A DNA stretch of 64,000 nt from Quercus robur (lineage: Eukaryota; Streptophyta; Magnoliopsida; Fagales; Fagaceae): assembly GCF_932294415.1 (NCBI RefSeq), contig NC_065536.1, positions 50,282,354-50,346,353 on the forward strand, given 5' to 3'. Below the pieces are notes generated by a model. It ran no database searches. It was not told where the DNA came from and worked only from the letters and a program-made list of their open reading frames with translations. The translations under genes were made by a program, and so were the position numbers. The stretch's first letter is position 1; every line of letters begins with the position of its first letter. Below, piece by piece: positions 1-12,220 of the stretch.

Positions 1-1620
1 GGTATTACTATTACAAGCAGAGTAATGGTATCGTAAACCTATTTATGAGAAAGTCTAGAGGTACAAATAGTGTGACACATGTTGATGTGGCAAACTATTA
101 GTAATAGGTAATAAGTGATATTAGTGGTGGACCTATATGAGAATCAAAAAATACTTAGCAACTCAACTGGAGTAAAAAATTGTTATTTATTATTTATTTA
201 TTTATTTTGTATGTAGCATTACTCCCACTTTATAGCCAAACCTCTCGTACAAAATTTCCCATGGAGGCTGTATTGGTAGAATTTACTAGCATTATCATAA
301 ACCTTTATAGCATCGTCAACTTGCATTACTAGCACTTAATAAAAGAAAACCTGTAGGTATGCTCAAAGCATCTCCAACACACTTCGATTCTTTTTCTCCA
401 AAATTTAGAGGGTGAAACTACAAGATCTCTCTCCAACAGCCTCTCTACTTGGGTGCTTTTTGGAAAAATAAAAAATAAAAAGCCGGGGGGGGGGGGGGGT
501 GGGTGGGGGAATCTATAGTGACTCTACACACCTGGAGAGCACTGTAACTCTCTAACCCATTATTTTATTAATCCAAATCAAATAATTTCTCTCTAATTGC
601 GTGTTTGGGTCCATTGGGAAAGAATGCAGAAATGAAGAATTAATATTTCAACGGAATAGAGAAAGATAGTCTGTTGGAGTTCATCTGAAAAAAGGCAAGT
701 ATAATTTTTTTTTTTAAAAGACTTTTTTCCCTCCAAATTTGAGTGGAAAATGAAAAAGAAAAAAAAAAGATGCTCAAGTGCAAAACACAACAATTAGTGT
801 CTCTATACCCTTTTGTTTATTGGCATTTGACAATCGGAAAAAAGTTTGGCTCTAGCTTGGTTTGGAGCTATTTCCCTCTAACCTACTATGTCGCAATTGA
901 AAAGACCATCTATGTGTAATTTTAGTTGCACGACTTTTTTAATGAGTCGTGACTTTTTAAAATAATACACATGGATAGTCTTACAAATCGCCACATAAAA
1001 GATTGGAAAATATAGCTCCAATTTGGTTTGGAGCCAAACTTTGTCCTTGACAATCAATTTTTCAATGCACTATTGGTCACTCACTATGCAACAGAAAATC
1101 TATTATAACCATGACTTGGGGTTTCTAGCATCTGCATAGCAGAACTTGTTGGCATTTGACAATCATTTTTTCAGTGCACTATATGCCACTCACTAACTTT
1201 GCAACTGAAAATCTAACAAAACCATGACTGGGGCCTTTGCCACCACAAAACCCACCTTGAGGGACCAGCACTAAGTGATGACCTTTTTCTACTGTGGGGG
1301 CCCTATAGCATCTGCAGCTCTCAATAACAACATCCAGATATGCATTCTAGTATAAATCCAGGACTAGGGAGCTATGCATTACCATAGCCTTCTTCAGATG
1401 TAAAAAAGCAGCATTCTATAAATCAAAAACTAGAGGAAGAGAGTTGCTATTTTTAACAGAAACTAAGGATTAATACTTGACCAAAAACACATCCTTTAAA
1501 ATCACTTAAATATAAAGAGAAATAAATATTAAAAGTTAAGTAAGTTTTTCCAGACCGATCATAAACAGCATTTCTCATGCCTATTTTGTACTGTCAAGCA
1601 CAACATATAAATGAAAGAAC
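1..1620. other. Intergenic, repeat-rich, no gene seen
   Basis: AT-rich sequence with no convincing coding frame. It holds a guanine run near 486-506, a small inverted-repeat element at about 840-1043, and a diverged direct repeat (about 1049-1121 and 1159-1233) just to its right. Short open frames here are low complexity and look like chance. Confidence 0.6.
840..1043. mobile_element. MITE-like inverted-repeat element
   Basis: The two ends are imperfect inverted repeats of about 32 bases: the left begins AAAGTTTGGCTC and the right ends GGAGCCAAACTTT. There is no coding capacity. The phrase TTGACAATC occurs on both sides, which may be a remnant of the duplicated host sequence rather than a target-site duplication. 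Family not assigned. Confidence 0.5.
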
Positions 1621-1639
1621 AGGATAGACCACCTGGCAG

Positions 1640-2017
1640 TGCAATCACCTTGAAGATAGGTTTGTCCTTCTTGTCATAGTTTTCTGTCTAAAAAGAAAAA
1701 CCAAACTGTCTTAGCTGCCTGCCAAACAAAAATTGTCACATCAATCATCCATGTTAAGACCCATCTCCACATAGAAATGAAATAATAGGATATGACATGG
1801 TTAACTCCTCACCGCTAGATTCTATATTTTCATAGAACTTGATCTTAATGAATCTCAGAATGGGGCCATCACTGATATTGCTTGATACACATTTTGTGCT
1901 TTCCTGTAGCTCCATCAAAGTTGGACCTAAATCAATTCTCTGAGTTTCTGGACTACAAAAAGAAAACCCATCTTGAGTGAAATGGTTTCCCCTAATATGA
2001 ATGAAGCAAAGTATCAA
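1640..2017 (-). other. Possible coding exons of an unrecognised gene
   Basis: On the minus strand, a stretch after a pyrimidine-rich acceptor (ending CCAG near 1952) reads as protein-like text containing LGPTLMELQEST and DGPILRFIKIKFYEN. A second short frame, after an acceptor ending TTTTTAG near 1690, reads ENYDKKDKPIFK and is followed by a GT donor. The composition looks coding and the splice signals are plausible. I do not recognise the protein, find no start or stop, and cannot extend it leftwards convincingly. It could be the 5' part of a gene, a fragment, or chance. Confidence 0.3.
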
Positions 2018-2377
2018 TCATTTTTTGTTCAAAATATGCAATGGTAGCATGTTTGAACCACCATAGTCCAGAAAATCAAATAAATATAAGGAAGAAAGAA
2101 TCTTAAATCTAGCTTTCCCATTTATTGATGAGTATGTTTGGATGAGCTTATTTTTGTTGGATTCTCCTATTAAAATATGTGTAAAAATACAGTTTTACCT
2201 AAAATAAGTGAGTATTTTAAAAGCTGTACATAGGTTGATGACGAAAATAAACTGGGATTTACGCTAAAACAAATAGACCTATACTGAGCCATGGTCTCAC
2301 AATATGACACACCAACACAAGAAATATATCATGTTTGAACAACCAAGAGACTAAATTCTCCAGAGAAATTTCCAATT

Positions 2378-2535
2378 TATGCATTTTGCCCATTTGGAAT
2401 TAGGTACTTGAAGCCTAGTACTGGCACCGTACAAAAACTCCCTTCCCAACAGAATAAATTCAAGCATTTTGCCCATTTGCAATTTTGGAGTCAGGTACTT
2501 GAAGCCTAGTACTAGCACTGTCAAAAACATTTCCC
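2378..2535. repeat. Tandem direct repeat, two diverged copies of about 75-85 bp
   Basis: GCATTTTGCCCATTTG followed by TACTTGAAGCCTAGTACT occurs twice, starting near 2378 and 2463, with differing 3' ends. It explains the repeated amino-acid text in the antisense open frame here. Confidence 0.75.
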
Positions 2536-2545
2536 ATACCAATGA

Positions 2546-2665
2546 GCTCTAGCTCAACTGGCAATTCCTCCCTTTATAAGAGCTAGGTGGAGGGTCATCA
2601 TGAGTTCAAATCTTATCGGGTGTGTGTTTGTGACTTGCTAAGGGGCACCGCGCGGGCGGGGGTGG
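2546..2665 (+). mobile_element. tRNA-derived SINE
   Basis: It has a tRNA-like internal promoter: an A-box-like TAGCTCAACTGGCA near 2550-2563 and a B-box-like GAGTTCAAATC near 2600, spaced as in plant SINEs. It lies just downstream of POP4. The 3' end is unclear because a GC-rich run follows. Confidence 0.5.
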
Positions 2666-2856
2666 GGACTATTTTCAGACAAACATGAAAGTTATGCAAA
2701 AAATGGAAAATCTTGGGTGTGCCACCAACAAATAGCACATCTTAACCGTATTCACAGCCAAAGATCTAAGTAAGAATACAAGTTCTTGATAATTTGTGGC
2801 AAAATCCTATCTAATGAAAAAAAAAATCACCTTGGATGCAATGATGAATATCAAGA

Positions 2857-5800
2857 TCACAAGCCCAAATTTCTTGAAGTGAGTTTGTCCCCATGCAATG
2901 TAACTTTCCAGCAATCAACTTGGAAAATAAAGACAGAAATCTTTTTGGGCACAACTGCAAAATATATTAAAAAATTAAGCTTTAACCATCAGCATCCCCC
3001 AATATGAAGTCAGATGATAAGAAGAGAATGTAAATACACGTAGAGCAATTATTGATCCAATAAATATAGAAATAGGGTCTCTTTAGTTTCAGATGTCTTT
3101 TACAGCTTCTACCTCAGGGGCACACTCAGTTTGTTTTGCTTTCTACTATGCATTTAAGTGTTAGGCTCTTGTGAAGCATGGAAATTAAACTCTAATTTAG
3201 ATGTGGTGTAAATGAACCACCCAGAATCCAGTGACTTTCATCACATATTTAGACTTTAAAATATACTTGTGTTTCCTTTTTCTTTTTTGTTTGGGGGGGG
3301 GGGGTTTAGATAGTGGGGGCCTTGGTGCGATGGCAAGTAACTTCCACCAAAGGCAAGAAGTAGTGGGTTTGAGTAAGGAAATCAGCCTCCAAAAAAAAAT
3401 TGGGGATAAAGGCTGCCTACCTTCACCGTTTCAAGACCCCCGCAAAAGTAGGAGCTTTGTGTACTGGATACAACCTTTTAGATAGTTGGGGAGATGAGAG
3501 ATGGAGTTTCAACCACAAACATGGAGCACCACAAAGGATACCATTACTACTGAACTATCACTTGAACCCTCTGCGTTTCTTAGTTTTACTAAATAGTAAG
3601 GCATGCTCCTTCAGTTTTGCTAAATAGTAAGAGATTTCCCTGATTAAGATAATTATTTCACTACCCTGTCAATTTACAAATACTAGAAAAGCATGGACAG
3701 AAAATATACTAGTAAAACTTTTTATTTTGCCAGCTGCAAAGCTCCATTACTTCATATAAGAAAAATTGTATAAAAGGCTACACGAGCATAGACAAAATGC
3801 ATTCAATTTAAATCTTCCTCGTGCATACATATTTAGTATGAGACTATAAGAATATCAAAACTATAAATAATTATGGTAAAATTAGTTTGAAGTTGGGGCT
3901 GGTGGATGAATTACCTCGGAATACACCATCTTGTGTAATTATCCCAAATGTTTCTGCAGTTTCACGAATCATAATGCCGCTTACTCCTGTGAAAGAAGTT
4001 GCTTTACACTCAGCAACTGCAAGAAATTTGAAAGGAAACTGTAGTAAGTAATTAAATATAAAAAACAAAAAATAATAATAATATAAAAAAATAAAAAATA
4101 ATAGAGAGAGAGAAAGAGAGAAGTGCAGGAATTTTGAGCATATATTTAGTTTTTTTTTTTGGTGGAAAGGTGGGGGGGGGGGGGTACTTTCATTTATTAA
4201 TCTCTTTTACTGCAGTTGACACTGCTGATTAGTGCGCAGATTAAGTCTATGTGCGCATCAATCCATATAATTTAATAAGTTGGTGAACATTTTAATAGAC
4301 TATCCATGGCCCTCAGATTACAAGATATCATTGAACATTCCTTTCTAAGTAAAATGACTCAAAGGAAAAAAGATAAAAGGCAGGAGGGGGCGACTTAAAG
4401 GCTTGTGCCCTTTCAGTAAGGAGGTTTCAAAACACACCTTTTCAACTACAAATTTACTAAACTTCACTTTTTTGTAGGTATAGGTTTCTCAAACAACCCT
4501 GTTATCAAAAAGGCTGAAAAATAAGCTATACCAAATGGGAAAAAAGGATATCTCCATGAACTTGAAGGGTAATAAAGTATACCTCTCTGTGAATTTTGGA
4601 CTTCTTGCCAGTAACAACTCATTAAGGGACACTGGTGGGGGAACTACCCGTGTATCTTTTTCCAACCAGGGTTTGCTTTTATATTCTCACTATCTTATAA
4701 TTGTTCCATAGGACAATTTTTGCAGTTCTTTTCAAAGGCATAGTACTGATCACACAGGTAAATGTTTAGTGTATCCATTGGGTTATGCCGTGTAAAGTTA
4801 TTGAGCTGTTAGATTCTAGGCAGGGCAAGTTCGGTAGACATCAAAATATAGATTTATGGAGGTCTGCTATATGCTTTGGTTCTTATGGCAGGAGTAGAAT
4901 GCTAGATGCTTTAAGGATTGTGAACAGTCTATCCTTGATATAAAGTCTTTCTTCGTCTGTACTCTCCTTGATTGAAGCTTAGTTTTACCATTTTGTTCTT
5001 GTTTGTCCCTCCTTGATCTTATTGATCCTTGTAATCTGGGTTCTTGATTCTTGCCACTATAGTACATTTCCAGTGTACTTGGTTGGCTTTTTATTCTTAA
5101 TAAAATTTCTTATGGTGTTTATCAAAAAAAAAAGTCTCCCACAAGTGACTGGATATTTACAAGCAACCCAGCAATAACACAAGTAGTAGGCTGTTGCCAT
5201 TGTAGACCAATCCATCATGGCATGATGTAGAAAGTAATAGGGACAGTAAAAGGAAGATAACAAGATTACACACCAAAATTACTTCTACGTTCTCTAGAAG
5301 CAAATAGCTACTATAGGTTCCACAAGCACTCTTTTGCAAAGATTGCTGTAAAAAGAGTATAGCATTACCTAGAATGAAAGCACCATGTAGATCTGCGTTG
5401 AGAAGACACTGAGCCAACTGATTTTTCCTGTAAGATAAAAAAAAAAATTATAAACCTGTATACTGAATGACAATAAGCACATAAAAGAAAGATAAACACA
5501 TCCGAAAAAAATTATAATAATAACGAAGGATAAGAAACTGCATGATTGCAATATCAGCATAGAAGGAAAATATTCCCACCCGACAGTTTCAAGCAGTTGC
5601 ATCATGTAGCCTTTCCACATTTCATGCATAGGCCTAAAAACATCATACCTGTTATCCAAACACATCCGATAATAATTAGAACAACCTGTTTGAGAAAATT
5701 TAAAGGAAGAATCAACTTTGAAATGCATAAAAACAATTATTCTTCGGAGTACATCATACATAGAAGTAAACTTTAATTTCCATCTGTATTCTCTCATCAT

Positions 5801-7752
5801 CTAAACATTCAAGAGTAAGTCGATTGTTATTTTCCAAATCTCTTCCTCCAAATTGTTGGACAAACTACAGCCGAAAGTTCAAAACAGTTGGCAAGCATCA
5901 AACTAGTCAAGAGTGGAACGGTGAAAAACAGATCCCTCACAGAAAGCCTCTCATGAAACATCAACCCTCTGAAGAGTATAACCAGTTCAACCAGCAGGAT
6001 GGGATTATGTCTAGAAAATTATTGCTTACCTAGGTTTGACCCAACTACTTATAGGATAAAGTCATGGTACCAGTTCAAACAACAACTGCAGTGCAAATTA
6101 CAAGCTTGCAACTCAACTGTCTGAGTGAGCAGTTTTGGCTCAACATTAGGTAGAGATAGATGATCAACTTGATACAGTCTTCCCCAGATTCCCAGTCCCG
6201 CTTAGTATGCTTTCCAAAAAATGAGGCTATGTCCTTTTGAGAAGGTTAGCCTAAATACTTAGTTGTTCGTGAAATAAAGTAGCCACCGGATATACAGTGA
6301 GAATAATAATATCTAGAGTGCAAGTATAGAAGAAGAAAAGGACCACAAAGTCACAACCATGAACAAAGAAGAGAAGCATTAAATTAACTTAGAAGAAGAA
6401 GGAGAAAAATTATTAAGTCACAACCATGAAAAAATCAGAGAAGTATTTAAACTCACTTATGAAGCTCTTGGGGCAAATCAAATGATCCACATTTTTTATG
6501 TTGTTTCACGGACATGTGCTTTTTAGAACGCTTTGAATGCATCCGCAAAGCCCTGATATGAGAACCAGTAGATACACCACGTCCTTGTACATAATTATCA
6601 AGAAGGACGAAATGGTCAATATTTATTTTTCTGGACTTCTGCATGTACTTCTGAGCCATATCACCATTCTGAAGAAGCTCGTGTAAAATCTTATCGACCA
6701 TGTCTCCTTTTCTACTAGAAAGCTGCACAATGCCAGGCAGACGTGAGCCAAGGAGCTCAGAATATATCATCTCTTAATAATGTAAAGTCAACTCACCAAT
6801 TGAAGCAGCTCCAATGGTCAAAGGCTCATGGTTCAGAAAGAAAAGGTGTACCTTAATATTGGTTGACAGCAGATTCTCATGTACAGCTTGAGAGAGCTGC
6901 AAATATGCTGGAGCATTTTCTTCAGGATCTGCATAAAACAAAAAAACAAAAAATTTGACTTCCATCTAATTAATTAGAATATATATAAGCACAAGGATAT
7001 ATGTACACATTACATTCCTTTTTAAAAATAAATTTTACTTACAAAACTAAAACAAGTATATGCATGCCTAATGCAATACCTTGTGAGTTGTGACACAGTA
7101 CATATAGAACCACGTTGCATTCCTTTTTTTAATACAATTCATAAAACTAAAACTATATGCAATTTTGCATGCCTAGAGCAGTACCTTGTTAAGCAGGGTG
7201 ACTCTAGAAAGAACAAATGCATTCCTTTATAACAGAACTACAAAGTTTAGTTCTAGAACAACTAACCAGACAAAAACCAAAAAAGTCTACGGTATTAAAA
7301 AGAAAATGGGAGCCAATCTGGACACCCGAGTAGGCAAACCATTTATAACAGTTGTCTGTTGGACATTGGACATACAAAAATGAAGAATTTGAGACTGTTC
7401 TGAGACAGCCTTACAAGAAGATATTTATTTCTTAATGAATAATTTTTTTTTTTTTTTTTTTTTTTTTTAACGAATAAAAGGGAGATCCTCAAAACCAAAG
7501 TTAGGCATACAAGAATTTTTGTTTTTAATTATAAAAAAAACCTCTCTTGTGTTGAGCACCAAATGAGGGAGTGACTGCTGCATCAGTTTTACCTGCTAAA
7601 GAAGTTGTCCTATGAGGTTCTTTTCCATCTCCTTCTTTTATACTCTTTTTGTTCTTTTGTTGTAGCAGATCAGCCTCGACAAAGGCAAACCTCCGCTTCA
7701 ATGCCTCCAAAGCATGTTTTCTTGGATCTTGAATAGCTGTTTCAGTAGCCAT
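2857..7752 (-). CDS. POP4: RNase P/MRP protein subunit POP4 (RPP29), seven coding exons
   Basis: Encodes the p29/Rpp29 protein of nuclear RNase P and RNase MRP, which act in tRNA 5'-end and pre-rRNA processing. Coding exons (minus): 7542-7752, 6852-6928, 6457-6722, 5580-5648, 5369-5427, 3915-4016, 2857-2954. They total 882 nt, giving 293 residues, close to the plant orthologue as I recall it. All junctions have GT/AG borders and the phases agree. The protein starts MATETAIQDPRKHALEALKR; then come SSRKGDMVDKILHELLQNGD, RPMHEMWKGYM, and the C-terminal Rpp29 core with TSFTGVSGIMIRET, ETFGIITQ and FQVDCWKVTLHGDKLT. The core is the Sm-like RNA-binding barrel typical of UPF0086/Rpp29. No disruption is seen. 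The last intron holds a SINE. A 5'UTR intron is likely: donor near 8274, acceptor TTTTAG near 7810. Recognition of the family is strong; function is taken from the family. Confidence 0.93.
3313..3480 (+). mobile_element. SINE-like repeat in the last POP4 intron
   Basis: A diverged copy of a common plant dispersed repeat. A-box-like text (GGTGCGATGGCAAGT) is followed by GTGGGTTTGAGT as B-box, then GGGGATAAAGGCTGCCTAC and CAAGACCCCCGCA. It is antisense to POP4 and inside its intron. A guanine run precedes it. Confidence 0.5.
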
Positions 7753-8274
7753 GGAAACTAGAATAGTTCACAGCCTTCCGCCTCACTATATGAAGAAAAA
7801 GGAGCCACCTAAAAGGATGTGGAAAATGAGCTTGTTCAGAAACTTAAAAATTAAAGATTTGAAAAATTAAAAAATTTCAAGATTTGAACAATGTAGTTAT
7901 GGGTCTCTCTCTCTTGTAAGAAAGCTACCATCTCAACCTATAGACACAATCACGAATCTCAATAACAATCTTCTATCATCAATGGCTCTAGTCATTGGTT
8001 CAAATTACTCTCGAAGCCAGAGCCAATCTAGAGCTAAGCATGACCTGATAGCTCCTTGTGTTTAGAATTTACCGGTTTATGGTGAAAGAATATCATCACT
8101 AAATCTATTATAATTTTAAACACAAAGAATACTACAAATTTCAAAGTCAGATGAAAATCATTGCATTATCACTGAAATTTTTATCAAACATCTTCACACA
8201 TACTCAGATCAAGTCTAAGAGAGAGAGAGAGAAACTCACAGTCACATAGACAAACACTTAAGAGGGACACTCAC

Positions 8275-8400
8275 CGAAACTCTTGGCAACTTTGGATTAT
8301 GCCTAAGCCACATTGCAAAGTTGGGTTATGGTTTTTGAGGTGAAATTGCTAGAGAAGACGTTTGAACTGTGAATAGGGACTTCTTCAGCAAATTTTTATT
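8275..8400 (-). other. Probable non-coding 5' exon of POP4
   Basis: On the minus strand a strong donor (TTTCGGTGAGTG, cut after 8275) lies about 520 bases upstream of the POP4 start codon. An acceptor-like TTTTAG with pyrimidine context sits near 7810. This would make a 5'UTR exon and intron. The transcription start is not visible. Confidence 0.4.
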
Positions 8401-8940
8401 TTTATTTTTATAAATCAAATCCTAAAAGTAACCACTTTTGAAACATATTGGCAAACAATTGGTCACTAACATTAAATTAGCCAATAGCCTTCTAAATCTC
8501 AAACACATACGCAAAGTCTAACAATGGTGAAATCAACAAGGTCCCCAACTTACAACTAATACATAAATAAGTTCGGTGAATTTTATTGGTACCCAGTAAA
8601 GAATTTGGTCTAAAAACCACGAAAATCAACGAATTTTAGAGCATTATCACACGAGAGGTTAAACTCTATGCTGAAGCAACACAGTATAGAATGAAGCAAA
8701 GGAGTAGAATCCCCAAAAAAAAAAAAAAAAAAAAAAAAAAAAGATTCACAGCAACTACATGAAATTTAATTTTCTTGCCTAACAGAAGAGCTGGGCGGAA
8801 AACCCCGAAAAGAAATCTGCTCCCAATGAAATCACCGCCGCTGCCGTTGCCTCTATAGACTACAGGACGTATCGTCTGAAGAGAGAGCAGGGGTGGCGGG
8901 TACGTACAGACGATTAAACGGTTGTTTAAAGGTTTTCCCA

Positions 8941-9830
8941 TTAAGGTGCTAAAATATCTAAAATGCTATTTTAGCACCCAAAAGTCAAAACACTAAAAAA
9001 CTAACTCCATTAAGGATTCAAAGGTGTCAAAAGTTAATTTTTATTATTGTAGATAGATGGTAAACACAAAAAACATCATTTAAATGAAAATTAGAGAGGA
9101 AGAGAGCCTAGAGTGGTAAAAGAACGAATATATTAAATGAATTGGTAAAAGTGAGTATTTGATGTTGGGTGAGCAGGTGTATTGTAAAGTGAGGTGATAA
9201 AATAAATAAAATAGTTTCTTGAGTTGCTAAAAATTAAAAATTTTGAATGGTTTGATAACTGTGAAGTCCTAAATAGCTAAGGGGTTGTTTGATTTTTTGA
9301 AAACTATCACTCCTCATTTAATTTTCGTTACTCGTCACTTATTACTTATCACTTAAAATACTCAAATTTCCCAAACCTCACCTGTTTGGCACCTAACTTA
9401 GATATGTTTTTCAACTTTAAAAACTTAAAAATGTGGGACCCATTTTTAAAAATTAAAAAACTTAAAAGTCTAACAGTGGATTTGTTTCAAAAAATAAAAA
9501 TAAAATAAAAGTTAAAAGTTGCTGTTGGAGGGTTTCGTGGTTTTGTTTCCAAAAAAAAAAAAACTTAAAAGTCAAAAGTTGGGGTTGGACCTCTAACCTT
9601 GGGTCCCTCAATGTGTGTATTTACAAAAATGTCATTATTACTTTGTTTTCATAACTTGAAAATACCTAAAATACGTTTTTAATTTCCATAACTCATTACT
9701 CAAAAAATAAAGAATTGAGTGATGGAAACAAAACTTGAAAACAAATCTAAACAAGCTTTTTCTCCGTGGGTCTGATCATTTTTGAGTTATAGGTGATGGA
9801 AACACAAAAACCAAACAGCCCCTAAGTTCC
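8941..9830. mobile_element. Two adjacent non-autonomous elements (MITE-like)
   Basis: Positions 8941-9278 resemble a repeat that recurs near 17950-18100 and 20070-20350, with the shared phrase GGTAAAATAGATAAAATAG or close to it. Positions 9278-9826 begin GGGGTTGTTTGATTTT and end AACCAAACAGCCCC, terminal inverted repeats of the hAT-like style common in plants. No coding potential. Confidence 0.45.
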
Positions 9831-9894
9831 AAATTCACCTAAGCCGTCCACGTGTTCAAACTAAATAAATAATCCTAAAAAGGTCAGACAAGAA

Positions 9895-9967
9895 GCCCGT
9901 CTAGCTCAGTTGGTAGAGCGCAAGGCTCTTAACCTTGTGGTCGTGGGTTCGAGCCCCACGGTGGGCG
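9895..9967 (+). tRNA. tRNA-Lys (anticodon CTT)
   Basis: A complete 73-base cloverleaf. Acceptor stem GCCCGTC pairs with GGTGGGC (two G-T wobbles) and is followed by a discriminator G. The D arm carries TAGCTCAGTTGGTAGAGC. The anticodon stem CAAGG/CCTTG closes the loop CTCTTAA, with anticodon CTT at 9928-9930. The T arm is TGGGTTCGAGCCCCA. There is no intron. The CCA end is not encoded, as expected for a nuclear gene. Internal A and B boxes would drive RNA polymerase III; a T-run terminator follows at about 9974. Confidence 0.97.
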
Positions 9968-9973
9968 TGTAAG

Positions 9974-9980
9974 TCTTTTT
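9974..9980 (+). terminator. Pol III T-run terminator of tRNA-Lys
   Basis: A run of T (CTTTTTTG) starts seven bases after the tRNA 3' end, as expected for RNA polymerase III termination. Confidence 0.7.
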
Positions 9981-10129
9981 TGTTTCCATTTTCTCCTCTC
10001 CAAAACTCTGTAGCCAATAGCCATAAATCTGAAAATCATTCTTTTCACATTTCCTGCTTGTGCATTTAAATTTTAATTTGTCATTCTTTTCACACTTTGG
10101 AGGTGGTATTTCCATTTAACATGCCACGT

Positions 10130-10231
10130 ACAAGTGAAAGTTATACTACTGTCTTTTTTTTTTTTTTTTTGAGTTATGATATTAGGTGGGATGGATAACA
10201 TGTGATGATAGATGGTCAAATCTCTATTCCT

Positions 10232-10279
<48 letters not shown>

Positions 10280-11960
10280 CCAAATTTCTTTTTTAGATTG
10301 AAAACCATGATGTTAGGTTCAGCTTCACTTCAGTTCAGGTATAAACGTGAGCAGGAGACATGGCTAACAACATTCACAACCGAAAATGTCATCCTATTCT
10401 ATTTTACTATTTTAAAAAGTTACTTTATCAATTATACCATACCATTTTACAATACAACTAACATCCTAACTTTTATTTATATTACCCACTAAAATAATAT
10501 AACACAACTTCCAATACAAGTCTCTCTCTTTCTTCTCCCCAATCTCTCTTCCACTTTATTAATTAAAAAATATTATAATTTTTACTAAAGTGCTATTGTG
10601 CCATCCTAAATGTAGGATGACACTGTAGAACAATTGCAAAAAAAATTGCAATTGTAAGATTTTACAAGTCAGGCTATTGGGCTCTTTTTGTGTCTTTATG
10701 CTAAAATTTTCCTATGCATGCCATTTACAATTGCCAATGAGAATGCTTTAATGGAACTGGACCCACTTGGGCTGAGCCATCGGTTGTGTTGGCATTGGAT
10801 CGATAAGAGTTTACTCCCTCCACTACTAATACACACATTTTTTTTTTTTTTTTTGGGTCATAAATAAACTCATAAGTCATAATAAGTAAGAACTTCTAGA
10901 GATTTTGTTTTGAGTGAAAATTGTTTGATAAATAGCTTTTATTGTATTTTAGATAGAAGTCATGCTCCTCTTGCTAGAGGGAGATCTTCAAAATTCCTGC
11001 CGAAATTAGCATTATGCTACTTAAAAAAACTTGTCAATATTAGATTTTTCATCACTAGTAGCAGTACTAGTAGAGTAAATTCCACGTAATTGTGTTTGGG
11101 AAATTGAATTTTTAAATCAAAAGGGTTGAAATGTCTCGATTTCAACTTTATTGATTTTAGATATTATTTCAAATTTAGGATTTTAAAGGTTGATAATTTT
11201 TAGCTGATTTCGTTAAATTAAAAATTTTGATATTAAATTTTTTTTAAATAAGATATTTTGATTTTAATCACTCAAATCCAAATTCACATGTCCAAATCTT
11301 ACAATTCAAAAGTATCAGATTTTACAAAAAAAAAAAAAAAAAAAAAAAAAAAAACACTTCTCCCGAGCTATGAATGAAGTGACAATGTATAAAGACAATA
11401 AATAAATACATTTCTCTCACACAGTAACTTCTCTAATAGAATATTCTATTATAAAAAAAGTTATGCTCAATTTTTTTTTAATTTCTTTAAACTGTGTCAC
11501 TTATTTCAATTTATCCCTCTATTTTCCCAAAAAAAAAAGATTTATCCCTCTATTTTCTTTACGAAACATATGTCAACATTTTTTCGACAGTATCTTAAAC
11601 CCTATGCTATGAATGTCATGGAAGAGAGCAATTGATTGAGCGCAAGTATCTTAAAATCATGAAGTGAATATCATCCCAAAAATATATATTAATTTTCAGG
11701 GTCTATTTGGTAATGTTGTTCTAGTAACATTATTAAAGTGTTATGAAAATATATGTGGATATACATCACACATATATATATATTTTTTTTTGATAAGTAC
11801 ATCACACATATTTCGGATATACACAACTGTAAGTTTTTTTTAAAATATTTTTCCTTCCCTTTATATGTGTCAAAAATATTTAGTATTCTAAAAAAAAAAA
11901 TTATAATTTCCGTGTAGTGAAGCCCAACACGCCTATCTCACCCAGTTATTCTTATTTATA
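10130..11960. other. Intergenic AT-rich stretch, no gene seen
   Basis: Contains long homopolymers (about 44 A at 10233-10276, another A run near 11323-11354) and T runs near 10156 and 10840. Nothing reads as coding; the open frame at 10202 is made by the A run. Confidence 0.6.
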
Positions 11961-11965
11961 AACTA

Positions 11966-11976
11966 ATCCCACATCG
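11966..11976 (+). promoter_or_regulatory. Plant snRNA upstream sequence element (USE)
   Basis: ATCCCACATCG is an exact match to the plant USE consensus RTCCCACATCG. It lies 35 bases before the TATA box, the spacing of RNA polymerase II-type plant snRNA genes; polymerase III types are about ten bases closer. Confidence 0.93.
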
Positions 11977-12011
11977 AAATGAGCAAGGGCAACAAAGCGA
12001 GTGCATTGTTG

Positions 12012-12018
12012 TATAAAA
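12012..12018 (+). promoter_or_regulatory. TATA box of the U1 snRNA gene
   Basis: TATAAAA about 30 bases before the predicted first base of U1, paired with the USE upstream. Confidence 0.9.
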
Positions 12019-12041
12019 GAAAACACGGGTTACCTCTCAAC

Positions 12042-12200
12042 TCACTTACCTGGACGGGGTCAATGGGCGATCAACAAGGCCCATGGCCTAGGACAGTGAC
12101 TTCCATTGCACCTTGGAGGGTGCTGTCCTAAGGTCTGTCCAAGTGACAGAGCCTACGTCATAATTTGTGGTAGTGAGGGCCTGCGTTCGCGCGGCCCTCG
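12042..12200 (+). ncRNA. U1 spliceosomal snRNA gene
   Basis: U1 snRNA recognises 5' splice sites in pre-mRNA. The 5' end holds ACTTACCTG, the 5'-splice-site pairing sequence. Stem-loop I is an exact ATGGGC/GCCCAT stem. Stem-loop II contains CCATTGCACC. Stem-loop III is TCTGTC/GACAGA around CAAGT. The Sm site ATAATTTGTGG is intact. Stem-loop IV is GAGGGCC and TGCG closed by TTCG with CGC and GGCCCTC, perfectly paired. The length of about 159 nt fits plant U1. The stem-loop I loop reads GATCAACAAGG, whereas the U1-70K-binding consensus I recall is GATCAYGAAGG; I cannot say whether this is usual in its plant lineage. All stems and the promoter are intact, which supports a working gene. A truncated second copy lies near 13972-14002. 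Confidence 0.93.
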
Positions 12201-12205
12201 TTCCA

Positions 12206-12220
12206 ATTCAGTACGAAAGG
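12206..12220 (+). terminator. snRNA 3' box (partial match)
   Basis: CAATTCAGTACGAAA, a few bases after the U1 3' end, approximates the plant snRNA 3'-end signal CA-N(3-10)-AGTNNAA. The match is imperfect in its last bases. Confidence 0.5.

Noticed and set aside
9906-10115. Minus-strand open frame ending [17 protein letters not shown]
   Set aside because: It is the antisense of the tRNA-Lys gene; this peptide text is a well-known false gene product of tRNA complements.
10202-10492. Lysine-rich open frame
   Set aside because: Made by a 44-base A run; the rest is AT-rich and unlike protein.
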